Source of the DNA: Norana najaformis
Taxonomy: Eukaryota; Annelida; Clitellata; Crassiclitellata; Hormogastridae
Direction of reading: 5' to 3'
Assembly: GCA_964023275.1 (NCBI GenBank)
Contig: OZ029914.1
Coordinates: forward strand, 49,368,530 to 49,432,529
DNA length: 64,000 nt
In this document: one piece after another, positions 11,230 to 22,146 of the stretch
Position numbering within the stretch: position 1 is the first letter of the stretch
Layout of the letters: the number at the start of each line of letters is the position of its first letter
Program-made: the position numbers and the translations under genes
The notes under the pieces: model-generated
Seen by the model: the letters and a program-made list of their open reading frames with translations, nothing else
Databases searched by the model: none
What the model was told of the DNA's origin: nothing

Positions 11230-11560
11230 TTCTAATATAGTCTAATTTTAGTGGCTTCTGTAGTGCAGTTATCTTGATGCCTAAGGCATCATTCGATGGT
11301 CGTTTCAAGTTGAATATAATCAAAATCATAATTCAATGGAGAAACCAGTTCGAATTCCTATAGGTCAGAGAAACCAGAAGTAAGGCTACGGTGGGTAAGA
11401 TGTTGGAACAGGTGCGTCATAAGTTTAGATCCGAATGGTATGCTTAGAAATTGGCAGCGAGATTGCGAGAAACAAATATTATGCCTAGACATGCAGTGTA
11501 CACAATCAATACGATTGACAAGCAAACCACCAAACTCAGTATAGACGCCAGGCAATCAGA
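11230..11560 (-). repeat. LINE 3' tail, minus orientation
   Basis: Shares GTCGTTTCAAGT, CCAGTTCGAATTCCTATA, AGAAACCAGAAG and GCTACGGTGGGTAAG with 28340-28430, 34850-34975 and 52845-52965. The minus-strand frame is a decayed LINE C-terminus. Confidence 0.7.
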
Positions 11561-12280
11561 GATATGGAGTTGTTTGCTTATGCCTAAGAGAAGATCTCAT
11601 TTGTAATCAAATTAGCTAATTTATGACAGTAATAATCTCTTGTCACTATTCAGTGATAATGGCACTGTTTTAATGTTAAGCAATCGTGTATTAAGTGTTT
11701 ACTCAAGTTGCAAACACGAAGACCTCGGGGAGACTCGAGGCTACACACTCGGCGCTTTATCCACTAATTCTGACACATTTTCCTAAGATATTTTACTCCT
11801 GGTAATAGGCCTTTATTCTCTGGATCTGACTGATACATCTGATACTTCGAAAATCTATCTTTCGAGGAAACATAATCCGCAAATATGTTGCTTTTGTCCA
11901 GAGATCTTTCCCAGTGGTTCAGATGTCTCTCATTGAGGGTACAATGTCCTCATATATTTAGCTTTCACCTGAATGTCTTCCTTACTGTTGCCAGTCAGGA
12001 ATTCCTTACTGGTAATGATGTACACAAGTGACTAATCGCTCGGTTTAACGTGAAATGGAGTGTTCCTGCTCGAGACGCCCCTAAACGGTCACTTATGGAT
12101 GGACCTTGAGCAAGATATTAATGCACGATTGCTTAATTATTGGTCTGTCATTAGATGGTGGCGTTGACTAATTATTGAAAAAGGTTAGCTAGTCATTTGG
12201 GCATTTTCTATGTCGTGCGTTTGTTATCTTGACAGTAATGTCATGTTTACATTTCTTTGATGATCTCATCATTTTGGTGG
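11561..12280. other. Unassigned intergenic DNA
   Basis: No ORF with a known domain, no clear repeat. A short AAAGCGCCGAGTGTGTAG-type (tRNA/SINE-like) remnant on the minus strand near 11740 is the only hint of structure. Confidence 0.4.
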
Positions 12281-12462
12281 GGCATGGTAGCCGAGTGGAT
12301 AGAGCGCACGGGTTATAACGTGGAGAGCACGGGTTCGAGCTACCCTGAGATGATTACTATGTATCGGGACCTTGAACAAGCCCTCAACTCACAATTGTTC
12401 AGCGCCATGGATTGATGCTTTGACACTAGATAGTAGCGCTTAATAAATGCAGAAATATATGA
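12281..12462 (+). mobile_element. tRNA-derived SINE, full-length reference copy
   Basis: Head GGGGCATGGTAGCCGAGTGG with a polymerase III A-box (TAGCCGAGTGG), B-box GGTTCGAGCTACC about 40 bp later, then the tRNA-unrelated body with ACCTTGAACAAG, CAGCGCCATGGATTGATGC and the end AGTAGCGCTTAATAAATGCA. It is a SINE head and not a functional tRNA gene, because the acceptor and anticodon stems do not close. Confidence 0.88.
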
Positions 12463-13189
12463 AATAGCGTAGTTTAGAAGTATCAAACTGTTCTATATAA
12501 ATATTCATATACACGTACAAAATGTGAGAACAATGATATGCTAAATGACTGTACTCCAATAGGTATACATAACGTTGCTTATATGTTTCGTTAACTGTGA
12601 TAGCATAGTTCAAAGTTATTATATATTTTCTCTTATGTTCTGTGGTGCATGTTTAAAGTTGATGTTTGCTTAACTGGGATCAGCAGTCCAAAAATTTACA
12701 AGTGTCTACTAAAATATGAAAATTTCCTTGGTCATCAGTACAGTTTGATAAAAAAAATATTCGACTATAGCCTTTGCTTATTTTTGTCGTTAGGTCATAT
12801 ATAGGAATCCACCACATACCTATCATTATACCCGTAATTATAATATAGATTACAGTTAGGAACGTACACAGCAAGATGAGTTTAGAGGGTGACTGTTGTG
12901 CCCCGCCGCAGGACTAGGGATGCGCAAGGCGATGGAGGAAAATCGCAGTTACAATTTTTGACTTTCAAAATTTAACTTTGGACATGAGGCGCAGATTTTG
13001 CGCCTTGTGCCCGGTCTTAGAAGACCCTAGCTACACCAATGGACGCAGAACTCAGATGTGCTCGATAACCACAACAAGCAACAATATACAACGATCGGGA
13101 ATTTTCTTTTCCTGAATAAATATACCCATATGTTGAAATTTCCATTATTCATCAAGGAGAAAGGGTTAGGGTTAAGGTTTACGTGATTT

Positions 13190-13645
13190 TCAGAAAAGTA
13201 AGTAAGTAAGTAAGTACGTACCTTTATTAGCATCTGACATACGCACATGTACTACATTGCATAGATCAGTTACATACATATTTAAACAAGTATAATATAA
13301 TACATAGAAATACACAACCAAATATAATTAAAGATATATCGAATCACAAAACTGCTTTCAAACAGTTTAGATTTGACAATAGGTAACATGAAAAGGTGCC
13401 GTATCTTGCAAAGCGAGTACTTGTCTTCACGAAGAGGTGGCAAGAGCTCACGAAGGCAGTTCCCGGGAAACTGCGATTTCTGGTAGAGCTACCACCTATC
13501 AGCTCTTCTGCAGTATAATTCTTCCCACATGTCTGCCATCTGCGAGCCTTTCTTGAAATCTTCACTAATGCGCGCAGCGTCATGAGAAGTAAGAAATTCC
13601 GCATAAGTCGGTAATGCATAAGTGATTCTTAAAATAATCGGCTCA
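13190..13645 (-). mobile_element. LINE 3' end with (ACTT)n tail, minus orientation
   Basis: On the minus strand a 91-codon frame (13619-13344) ending LLSNLNCLKAVL is followed by an AT-rich 3' UTR, AATAAAGG at 13225 and a short (ACTT)n tail at 13198-13214. A basic C-terminus, a short UTR and a microsatellite tail are typical for CR1/L2-like LINEs. The 5' part is missing; protein family support is weak. Confidence 0.5.
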
Positions 13646-13879
13646 TATTCTGAATTAAGCGCTAACTGTATCTAATGGATTTGAATCTCGAGAAACAGAA
13701 TATTAATAGTCTTTCTGATGGGTACTAGGGTTCCACTTAATATAGCTATCGAGTCTTACATGATTTTATATAAACATATATAGTCACAATTGGTTTGAAA
13801 ACAGACCTTATGTAAATGTAAACGCAGACGGTTTCTATAACGACCGTATGGCCTCCACCCTGCTCAGTGAATTGAGTAC

Positions 13880-14432
13880 AAAGTCCTGTCACTTACCTAC
13901 AACACACTTCAATCTTTCCAACCCTCCTATCTTCGTCAGTTATTTACAATGCAACCGCTTCGCTCAACTCGCTCCTCTTCTGCCCTAACACTTTTTCGCC
14001 CTCCCGTCACCTCATCATTAAAATTTGGTAATCGCTCCATAGCCATAGCTGCCCCACCACTCTGGAATAAATTCCCTCCAGAACTGCGACAGTCTTCTGA
14101 CCCATCATACAAACTCATCATTGCTCCACCGCTTGCAATTTCTGCTTCGGCCTTTCACTCAAAACTCAAAACATTCCGCTTTCACAGATCCTATCCTGAC
14201 ACCCCTTCTTCCTCTTATCTCTCTCTCTTCTCCGACCCCAAACACCACCGCCCCCCGTAGCTCCCATGCTGTCTCTCTGCCTGACTTTGGATCTTGACCA
14301 GAAACCGAACCTTTTTTGCCTATCGATTTTGTTTTGACTGAGCGCCTGTGAATAAAGGTGGTCCCAGCGGCGCGGCTTTCGTTGCATGTGGGCGCTGTAG
14401 AAATCTCGGAATTACGATTACGATTACGATCA
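13880..14432 (+). mobile_element. LINE C-terminal ORF tail and 3' UTR with (ATTACG)n end
   Basis: The frame 13949-14257 reads RSSSALTLFRPP, then SIAIAAPPLWNKFPPELRQ and ASAFHSKLKTFRF. The APPLWNxLP ... FxxxLKTxLF pattern is the C-terminal signature of CR1/L2/Rex-type LINE polyproteins. It is followed by a UTR and a tail of ATTACG repeats (14409-14430). 5'-truncated copy. The stretch 14433-14960 after it shows only a (GAAT)n microsatellite (14876-14915). Confidence 0.8.
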
Positions 14433-14964
14433 GTCTTCAATGAATTTATCGGGTGAGATACTGTTGCACAGAGGCAGTTTGAAGTAACGTTCTTATGCAG
14501 CTAAGCGGGAAGCATGAACAGATATTGTAAGAGGAGCTGGTGAAGAGACAGGTGCAGGCACAGTAGCGGCCCAGTAGCTAACGGTACACAGCAATGAAAG
14601 GTTATAACAGTTATAGGGCGTTCCCAATGCTTCATCAGTGCACGTAGCAGAAGGCTGTCCGAGATGCCTTTAACAGGGCGGTCTAGGCCCAATACACCAA
14701 CCATTCAGTCGCCTCGGCGATATAGCCACACCCACCAGCGGTTATACGTTGGTATTCCATGTGGTTTTTCCTCTCCACTAAACTCGGAAGGGAAAACCGT
14801 GTGGGTAAATGGTTGATGAATATACATTGGCGTGAGGCAAATAGGCGTGTGAACGACTGAGGGAATGAGTGACGAATGAATGAATAAATGAATGAATGAA
14901 CGAATGAATAAACGAATGTTCTTCATGGTCTATCTTGAAATGGGGAGACAGCTGGTCCCTATTC

Positions 14965-15092
14965 ATAATAATTGTAACAGCTATAGTGAAATTATACAAA
15001 ATAGGGAAACTACGTAGATATGGTCATAGAAATTGTAAAAGCTATAGCGCAAGAGTGAAATTATACAAACTAGCGAAACTACGTAGATACTG
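14965..15092 (+). repeat. Two-copy tandem repeat, about 70 bp
   Basis: AATTGTAACAGCTATAG...GAAACTACGTAGATA at 14970-15040 recurs as AATTGTAAAAGCTATAG...GAAACTACGTAGATA at 15032-15090, with the shared block GTGAAATTATACAAA. Confidence 0.8.
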
Positions 15093-15254
15093 ATTACTAA
15101 TGTATCTATAACATTGAGGGCTCAGTGGTAAGTCCATTAGTGTATGCTACAGTTCCCCCAATAATCTATTTTAATTTTAATTTTTCAAAGCCTTTTTATA
15201 AAAAGCTATTTGAATTAATAATATAGAGCCGTTGTTGCATTGTGTTAGGCATCA

Positions 15255-15460
15255 ATCGATGACCCCTTCAAGTGAAATTGTGGAAATCCATGCAATATTC
15301 CAGAGTCTTGCAAGAGCAGGAGAATCCTGCATGCCTATGTAGCAATAAAATTGAAGTTGTAATCAGAAATTTGTGTAGCGCAATATATTAGAAATTAATC
15401 ACAGGCTCACTCTACGCTAGTCTAAATTATGTTAAGCCCATCAACAACAAGAAGTTCGTA
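15255..15460 (+). repeat. Dispersed retroelement 3' tail fragment
   Basis: CAATAAAATTGAAGTTGTAA and AAATTTGTG followed by ATCAACAACA recur at 33995-34070 in the same order, so both are copies of one family. The region 15460-16289 shows nothing else than a short (TTGA/TCGA) repeat near 16000-16065. Confidence 0.6.
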
Positions 15461-16289
15461 GAAGTTTCGTAGATGACAGCCAAAAAGATCTTGTACATTA
15501 TCATGTGCTCGTCAAATACTGCTAATGGCACAAAAAGTGGAAACTCTACATTCAAGCGTTTATAGGACTACACCTATATTTTAGGGTAGTCCTCCTCCAA
15601 AACTCCAACGCCATTCGTAATGTCATCATAATTCATTAATGCTTTTCATGTTTAGGATTAAAGGACCTAAAATTAAAGTTACATTGTTTTAATAGTTACC
15701 AAGACCGTCATAGGCTGCTTTTCTTTATCAAACAAAGGCTAAATTAAAAAATTGTCACTATAATCAGCAAAATCCATCACGAAAGTCAAAATAATTATCA
15801 TCATCATCGCAGAAAAGAAAGACTACTTTGCCACTGTAGTTAACCATAACTCAATCAGTGGATCGAACTCGTTTGCAATATCTTATTCCTGTACTACACT
15901 CTAAAAACAGTCGATCTACAAGTACAGGTTTATACGCTCAACACCTAATGTTGATATATTGATTGAATAAATTGTTTGCTTGTTTGCTCGCTCGTTCGCT
16001 GGCTCGATCGATCGATTTATTGATTGATTGACTGATTGATTGACTGACTGACCGAATGATCGATCGAAAGTGCTTGATCGTCCAATATGCTGTTGACCTA
16101 TAAGGGTCAAAACTCTTGTTATTCAGCAGTATTTTTGGACAACTAGCGACTGATATTTTGGCTTCAAAATTGCGATGGCCAGTTTTTGCACCCATTGCTT
16201 CACAAATTATTTCGATAAAAGCTTTCACATCTCACTCTGAATTATTACCATACCTGAACTTAGGTGCACCAAGCATTTTATTCTTTTAG

Positions 16290-16497
16290 GTCACGAGTGT
16301 GGTCTAAAATTATCTCTGCCTGTCAATCAAATTTTCGAGTGGAGGCAATGCCCAACACGCCTGTGCCGACGACCTTCGGCATGATGTACTATAGAGGGCC
16401 AAGGTGATGTCCTACATGCTGTACGATCATCTCAACAACAGCTATGCGTGGTTTTAATGGGTATACGCATGCATAGTGAATTCAGTTCATAGAACAG
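16290..16497 (+). pseudogene. Relic second-Ig exon between genes A and B
   Basis: A good acceptor (TTATTCTTTTAG, 16289) and donor (CAG|GTAAGT, 16498) bound 208 nt. In phase 1 it reads GHECGLKLSLP and FEWRQCP, which parallels the AVEWREC of gene A domain 2, then meets a stop at about 16382 and another near the end. No neighbouring Ig-1 or membrane exon was found. I read it as the decayed second-domain exon of a lost gene copy; the similarity is short, so chance is possible. Confidence 0.38.
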
Positions 16498-17014
16498 GTA
16501 AGTGTCATGAATGCCATATTTTGATAATCAAACGTTAGAGACAAAACAAGTAGCTGACCTAACATAAATATTTGAACAATCGAACTTGTTTGAATGCATG
16601 TGTTGGTCCTTTCGCTGCTTTCGACAACGTGCACTGAGATTTATTTCTAGCCGTTGATATGTAGTATTGTATACAATTTCGTCACATGTTTACAATATAC
16701 TACAAGAAACGCTGTCATTTTAATAAAATTTTATGTTAGATCACCACTTTATTGTTGACTACATGCTGTATCATCATAATTTCTAAACAGAATAAGTAAA
16801 ATTGTTGTATACTTAGAAACCGGTTGTAGGCTTTAGGCTATTTATGAAGCAGATCGCATTCACGTCTCATGTAGTATTATACGGCGCCATTTTGGAAAAA
16901 CTTGTTATTAACATATTGTTAAACAATACCGCCTGCTATCGTAGAAAGCCGCTTTAAGCCATTTATTATGGTGGCTTTCTTTGTATTTGGCTTTGTCTAC
17001 CGTTATGATGCATC

Positions 17015-17020
17015 TATAAA
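17015..17020 (+). promoter_or_regulatory. Candidate TATA box of gene B
   Basis: CATCTATAAAAATGG lies 51 bp before the gene B start codon at 17071, leaving room for a short 5' UTR. No other core element is recognised. Confidence 0.4.
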
Positions 17021-17070
17021 AATGGCAAGAGCCTCGCTCGAAAGTAGAAGCTTATGAATGTTTTCAGACC

Positions 17071-20000
17071 ATGTGGAATTCTGGAATTGAATTAATGCTT
17101 TTCCACCAACTTGCAAAGATAGTCTGCTCATTTCTACTGGTAATTTCAAGTAATATATTTCCGGTTGGTGGAACAAAAATTGGTGAGTACTTTTATAGCA
17201 CTTGTCTTTTCGTTCAAAATATTCGCTTTTTTAATGAATGTCGTGCGCAAATTGCATTTTCAGGACTTTCTGTAAGCACATCCCATTAATTATTCTGACT
17301 TAGCACTGTCATAAGCAATTCATTTTCCACTATGATGGGATAGCACGATCGCAGAATAAAATTTTCTTTCGCGTTTGCTCTGATGCACGGTTCAAGGCAT
17401 CAGGTATGCTTCCAATGCAGTCCAGCATCTCTGCTTGCAACCAAAGATTTCTCAGTTGGAACTCTCCTAGCATTCACTTGATCATAGTTGTAATGACGAC
17501 AATTTCTTTAACATTGTCAGTAGCCAGCAACTTCTTGGGTGCTTTTAACGTTGGTTCTATAAGAGTTATAAAATAGACGGAGTTCAGTTGTTATTTTGAA
17601 AGCTAAATTACCTCCCACTTTAGACGACGTCACTAAAGTACTCCAGTGCCTCTGGAATCACCACACTTGTAAGGCCTATACAGTGATGTCAACAGCAACA
17701 GATAACTACGATAATTCTTAACGTATAAATATACATAGTAATCTGATGTGTTGGACGTAGCCATTGAAAAGGTGCAATACATTAATGATATGGTTACCGT
17801 AACGCAGCCATACGTTAAAAAACTTGGTTTATTTTATGACAAACAACTCATCAGTTAGGATTATCATTGAAATATAAGGAAAAGCATAAATTTTATATAA
17901 AAAACAATAGAATACATCATGCGAGTTTGATCGCTTAAACACTGCAGCAGTCAAGTTTCTATCAGTACGACGATTCTAAACACACAGAAATTGCAATCAG
18001 AGAATGACACATACATAAAATCACTATCAGGCAGGCACATAAATTTAGGCGTGTGTACTGAAGGGAAGATTTTGCCGTGTCCGTCTGCGTCGACTGAAGG
18101 ATTCACCGGTGAACACAAATCTTGGTTTCATTGCTTTGTGGCAAGCGGTGCTAGTATAATAGGCGTTTACTCTTCGGGGGATTAAAAGCCTTTTCACAGC
18201 ACTTGGGTTCTTGACAGTAACGGGACGTAACGAAACGATTATTTCTTTACGCGTATATTAACCGGTATAATACAACGTATTAACAACATTACAGCAACAT
18301 CAGAGTAAATAATTCGCTTCGGTTTTACCATCTCGAGTGGACCCCGTTTATGAGATACCGGGATGCCTAATGCGTTCAGCCGTTAGCGAATGCCCCTTCG
18401 CTTCCGCCCCTTGTTCAACCTTTTCCGTCTTCTGTCAATCACACTGGCCAACAGAAAAATTTTTTTTTCTTGTTGCCTTCGGTTTTAGAACTGTTCTTGG
18501 GGTAATTTTGGGCGCTGATTCATAAAATGTCATTGGATTGAGTGCATCAGGTCTAGTTTCTCAGATATCGTCGATTTTGTAAAGAAAACCCAGTCCACTC
18601 TTTAAACGATGTCTTTGACAAAACTAAAATGTCATAATAAGCTTTATTTATGGCTAATTATAATTCTTGCTGATTCATATAATGCCTACATCCTTATAAT
18701 GTAAAATCAGCATATCTTGCCGCGTGCTGAGATATTGCTGATTCAACGAAATAACTATTCCGTAGCCTACAGCTTACTCAGCACTAAATTCATGGCCTCA
18801 TTTAGAATTTATTTGTGCTTATACAGCATTTCATGGTTTCGAACTATGTAAATAGATTATGCTGAAGTCAGCATTTATAGCCTATATAAACCGCCTCCTG
18901 AAAGCTAGAGCAGCCGCAGTCGTCTTAGGGCATATTAAGAGTTGGTCGCAAGAACAATCTGTGAATGTGAACATTAAATAACTACATGTTCTTACTATTT
19001 TTTAGGTTAGTCACTTAATTCCTCAGATGCGAACATCCTTAAGGTTATGGCTACTTCCAGACGGAGCTGCATTAACCATCCAGACATATTCTGCTACATT
19101 TGTGGGGAATACACACTAAAGGCAAACAGGAAACCGATTTCTGAGTTTGTAAAAAGACCATATGTAGGTTATTTTGGTGTCAAACTTGGAGATCAAGATA
19201 AGCAATGGGCTCCTCATACAGTATGCAAAACTTGTATTGAACAATTGCGCCACTGGACAATTGGAAAGAGAAGCTGCCTGAAATTTGGTGTACCGATGGT
19301 TTGGAGGGAACAGATAAACCACTTGGACGACTGTTACTTTTGTATGGTTAATATCATAGGCATCAATCGAAATAATCGTCACAAGTTGTCTTACCCTGAT
19401 ATACCTTCAGCCAGGAGACCTGTTCCGCATTCGGATATTGTACCAGTTCCACCTTTTCGCGAACTACCTCAGCTCTCAGACGATGACACTTGCATGTCCA
19501 ATATCGGACAAGATGACGAAAGTGAAGAAAGTGGGGGCAGTGACAGTGATTTCCAATCAACTTCACACAGTGAACGTTTTGACGAAAAAGAGTTGAGTGA
19601 TCTGATCAGGGACTTAAATCTTTCCAAAGAGTCCTCTGAATTGCTTGCGTCCAGACTAAAGGAAAAGAATGCACTTCAGCCTGGAACGAAAATTACAATT
19701 TATAGAAACAGAGAAAAGGATTTGCTGCCATTCTTTACCGAAGACAACAACCTAGTATTCTGTAATGACATCAGCAACTTATTGAAGAAAATTGGTCTGT
19801 CGGATTACAGCCCAGATGAGTGGCGTCTTTTTATCGACAGTTCAAAACGTAGTCTGAAATGTGTGCTTTTAAATAACGGCAACAAATTTGGTTCTATTCC
19901 AATCGGTCACTCCACCAGGATGAAAGAAGAGTACAATGCCATCTCTTTAGTACTGGAAAAGATAAAATACAAAGAATATCAATGGGTAATTTGTGTAGAC

Positions 20001-21245
20001 TTGAAGATGGTAAATTTCCTCCTTGGTCAACAAAGTGGCTACACAAAGTATCCCTGCTTTTTGTGTCTTTGGGACAGTAGAGCCAAGCATGAACATTGGA
20101 CAAGAAAAGATTGGCCTTCGAGGAAAGACAAGGTGGTTGGAGCTCAAAATGTAATCAAGGAATCTTTGGTGGCACGAGATAGGATCATACTGCCACCACT
20201 ACATATAAAGCTAGGCCTGATGAAACAATTTGTCAGGGCTTTGAATAAAGAAGGTTCATGCTTCGAATACATAGTACACAAGTTACCAGGAATTACAATG
20301 GAAAAATTGAAGGCTGGAATCTTCGATGGTCCACAGATCAGGCAACTTATGAATGACCCACTTTTCATACCATCAATGAATGAAATCGAATCTTGTGCCT
20401 GGTCTTCCTTTGTTCTTGTAACTAAAAATTTTCTTGGCAACAAGAAGGCAGACAATTATGCACAACTAGTAGAGGATATGCTTCTTCATTTCAACAAGCT
20501 TGGCTGCAACATGAGCATTAAAGTCCATTATCTCCACAGTCACTTAGATCGCTTTCCAGAGAATCTTGGTGACTTCAGCGAACAGCAAGGTGAAAGATTT
20601 CACCAAGACATCAAAACAATGGAAAATCGATATCAAGGAAGATGGGATGCACACATGATGGCAGACTATTGCTGGAATATTATGCGCAATTGTTCCGGCA
20701 GATGCCACACTCGGAAATCGTACAAAAGGAGCTTCTTCGGTGTCGAATGACTTGAAATTTTTATAACAAACTTGTTCTGTTTGGTATCATATAAGTACAG
20801 TTTCAGGTACTACCATTTTCTTTTAAGTATTTGTATTATTATGTTTATTTAGTGTATCACATAATAAATTGAGCACTACATAATTATAGCTATAGCCTTA
20901 TGTTTTATGGGCGAGCAGAGGCAAGGACTGGTATATGGCATAATGTTCTATATCTCGAAAACTAGACCTGCTGGGAGAAAACTGGTGCCTTTTCTGGAAT
21001 CAGCAGGTCAAATATACCCAGAAACAGTTCTAACATTTGAGGCAACAAATTATGTGTTGGCCAGTGTCATTCCTCTGATCGGCGTCCTCTGCTTCGCCTG
21101 GTTCTCTCTTTCTCTCTCTCCCCCTTTCTCTCTCTCGATCCTCTCCTCTCTCTCTCTCTCTTCCTTTCTCTCTCTCCTCTGTCTCTCTCTCTTTCTATTT
21201 GTTTCTCTCTCTCTTTCTCTCTCTCCCCCTTTCTCTCTCTCGATC

Positions 21246-21283
<38 letters not shown>

Positions 21284-21821
21284 TCTTTCTCTCTCTCCCT
21301 CCCCTCTCTCTCTCTTTCTCTCTCTTTCTCTCTTTCTTTCTCTTTTTCTTTCTCTCTCTTTCCTTTTTCTCTCTCTCTTCTCTATATCTTTCTCTCTTCC
21401 CTCTCCTCTCTCTCTCTCTTCTCTCTCCTCTCTTTCTATCTTCTCTTTTTTCTCTCTCTTTCTCTCTCTTTTTCTTTCTCTCTCTCTTTCTCTCTTTTTT
21501 TCTTTCTCTCTCTCTTTCCTTTTTCTCTCTCTCTATCTTCTCTCTTTCTATCTCTCTCTTTTTCTCTCTCCAATCTCTTTCTCTTTCTCTCTTTCCTTCT
21601 CTCTCTCCTCTCTCTCCTCTCTCTCACTCCTTTCTATCTCTCTCTATCTCGTTCTCTCTCTCTCTTTCTCTTCTCTCTCTCCTCTCTCTCTCTTTCTCTC
21701 TCTTTCTCTCTTATCTGTCTCTCTTTCTCTGTGTCTCTCCACTCTCTCTCTCTTTCTCTCTCCTCTCTCTCCTCTCTCTCTTCTCTCTCTCTTTCTCTAT
21801 CCTCTGTCTCTCTCCTCTGTC

Positions 21822-21871
<50 letters not shown>

Positions 21872-22111
21872 CAATCTCTCTCTTTTTCTCTCTCTCCTCT
21901 CTCTCTCCTTCTGTCTCTCCTCTCCTCTCTCTCTCATTTCTATCTCTCTCTCTTTCTCTCTCACTCTCTCTCTCTTTCTCTCCCTTTCTGTCCTATCTGG
22001 TTCTCTTTCTCTGTATCTCTCCTCTCTCTCTTTCTCTTTTTTCTCTCTCTCCGTTCTCTCTCTTTCTTTCTCTCCTCTCTCTCTTCTTTCTCTTTCTCTT
22101 TCTTTCTCCCT

Positions 22112-22146
<35 letters not shown>

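Noticed and set aside
12281-12360. tRNA gene
   Set aside because: A- and B-box are present but arms do not fold into a cloverleaf, and the sequence recurs with a common non-tRNA body: it is a SINE head. Same for 8821, 9702, 38340, 39270 and the minus-strand copies.
12680-12874. Minus-strand ORF with a membrane-like start
   Set aside because: No homologous exon, poor context, AT-rich intron-like sequence; hydrophobicity comes from A/T bias.
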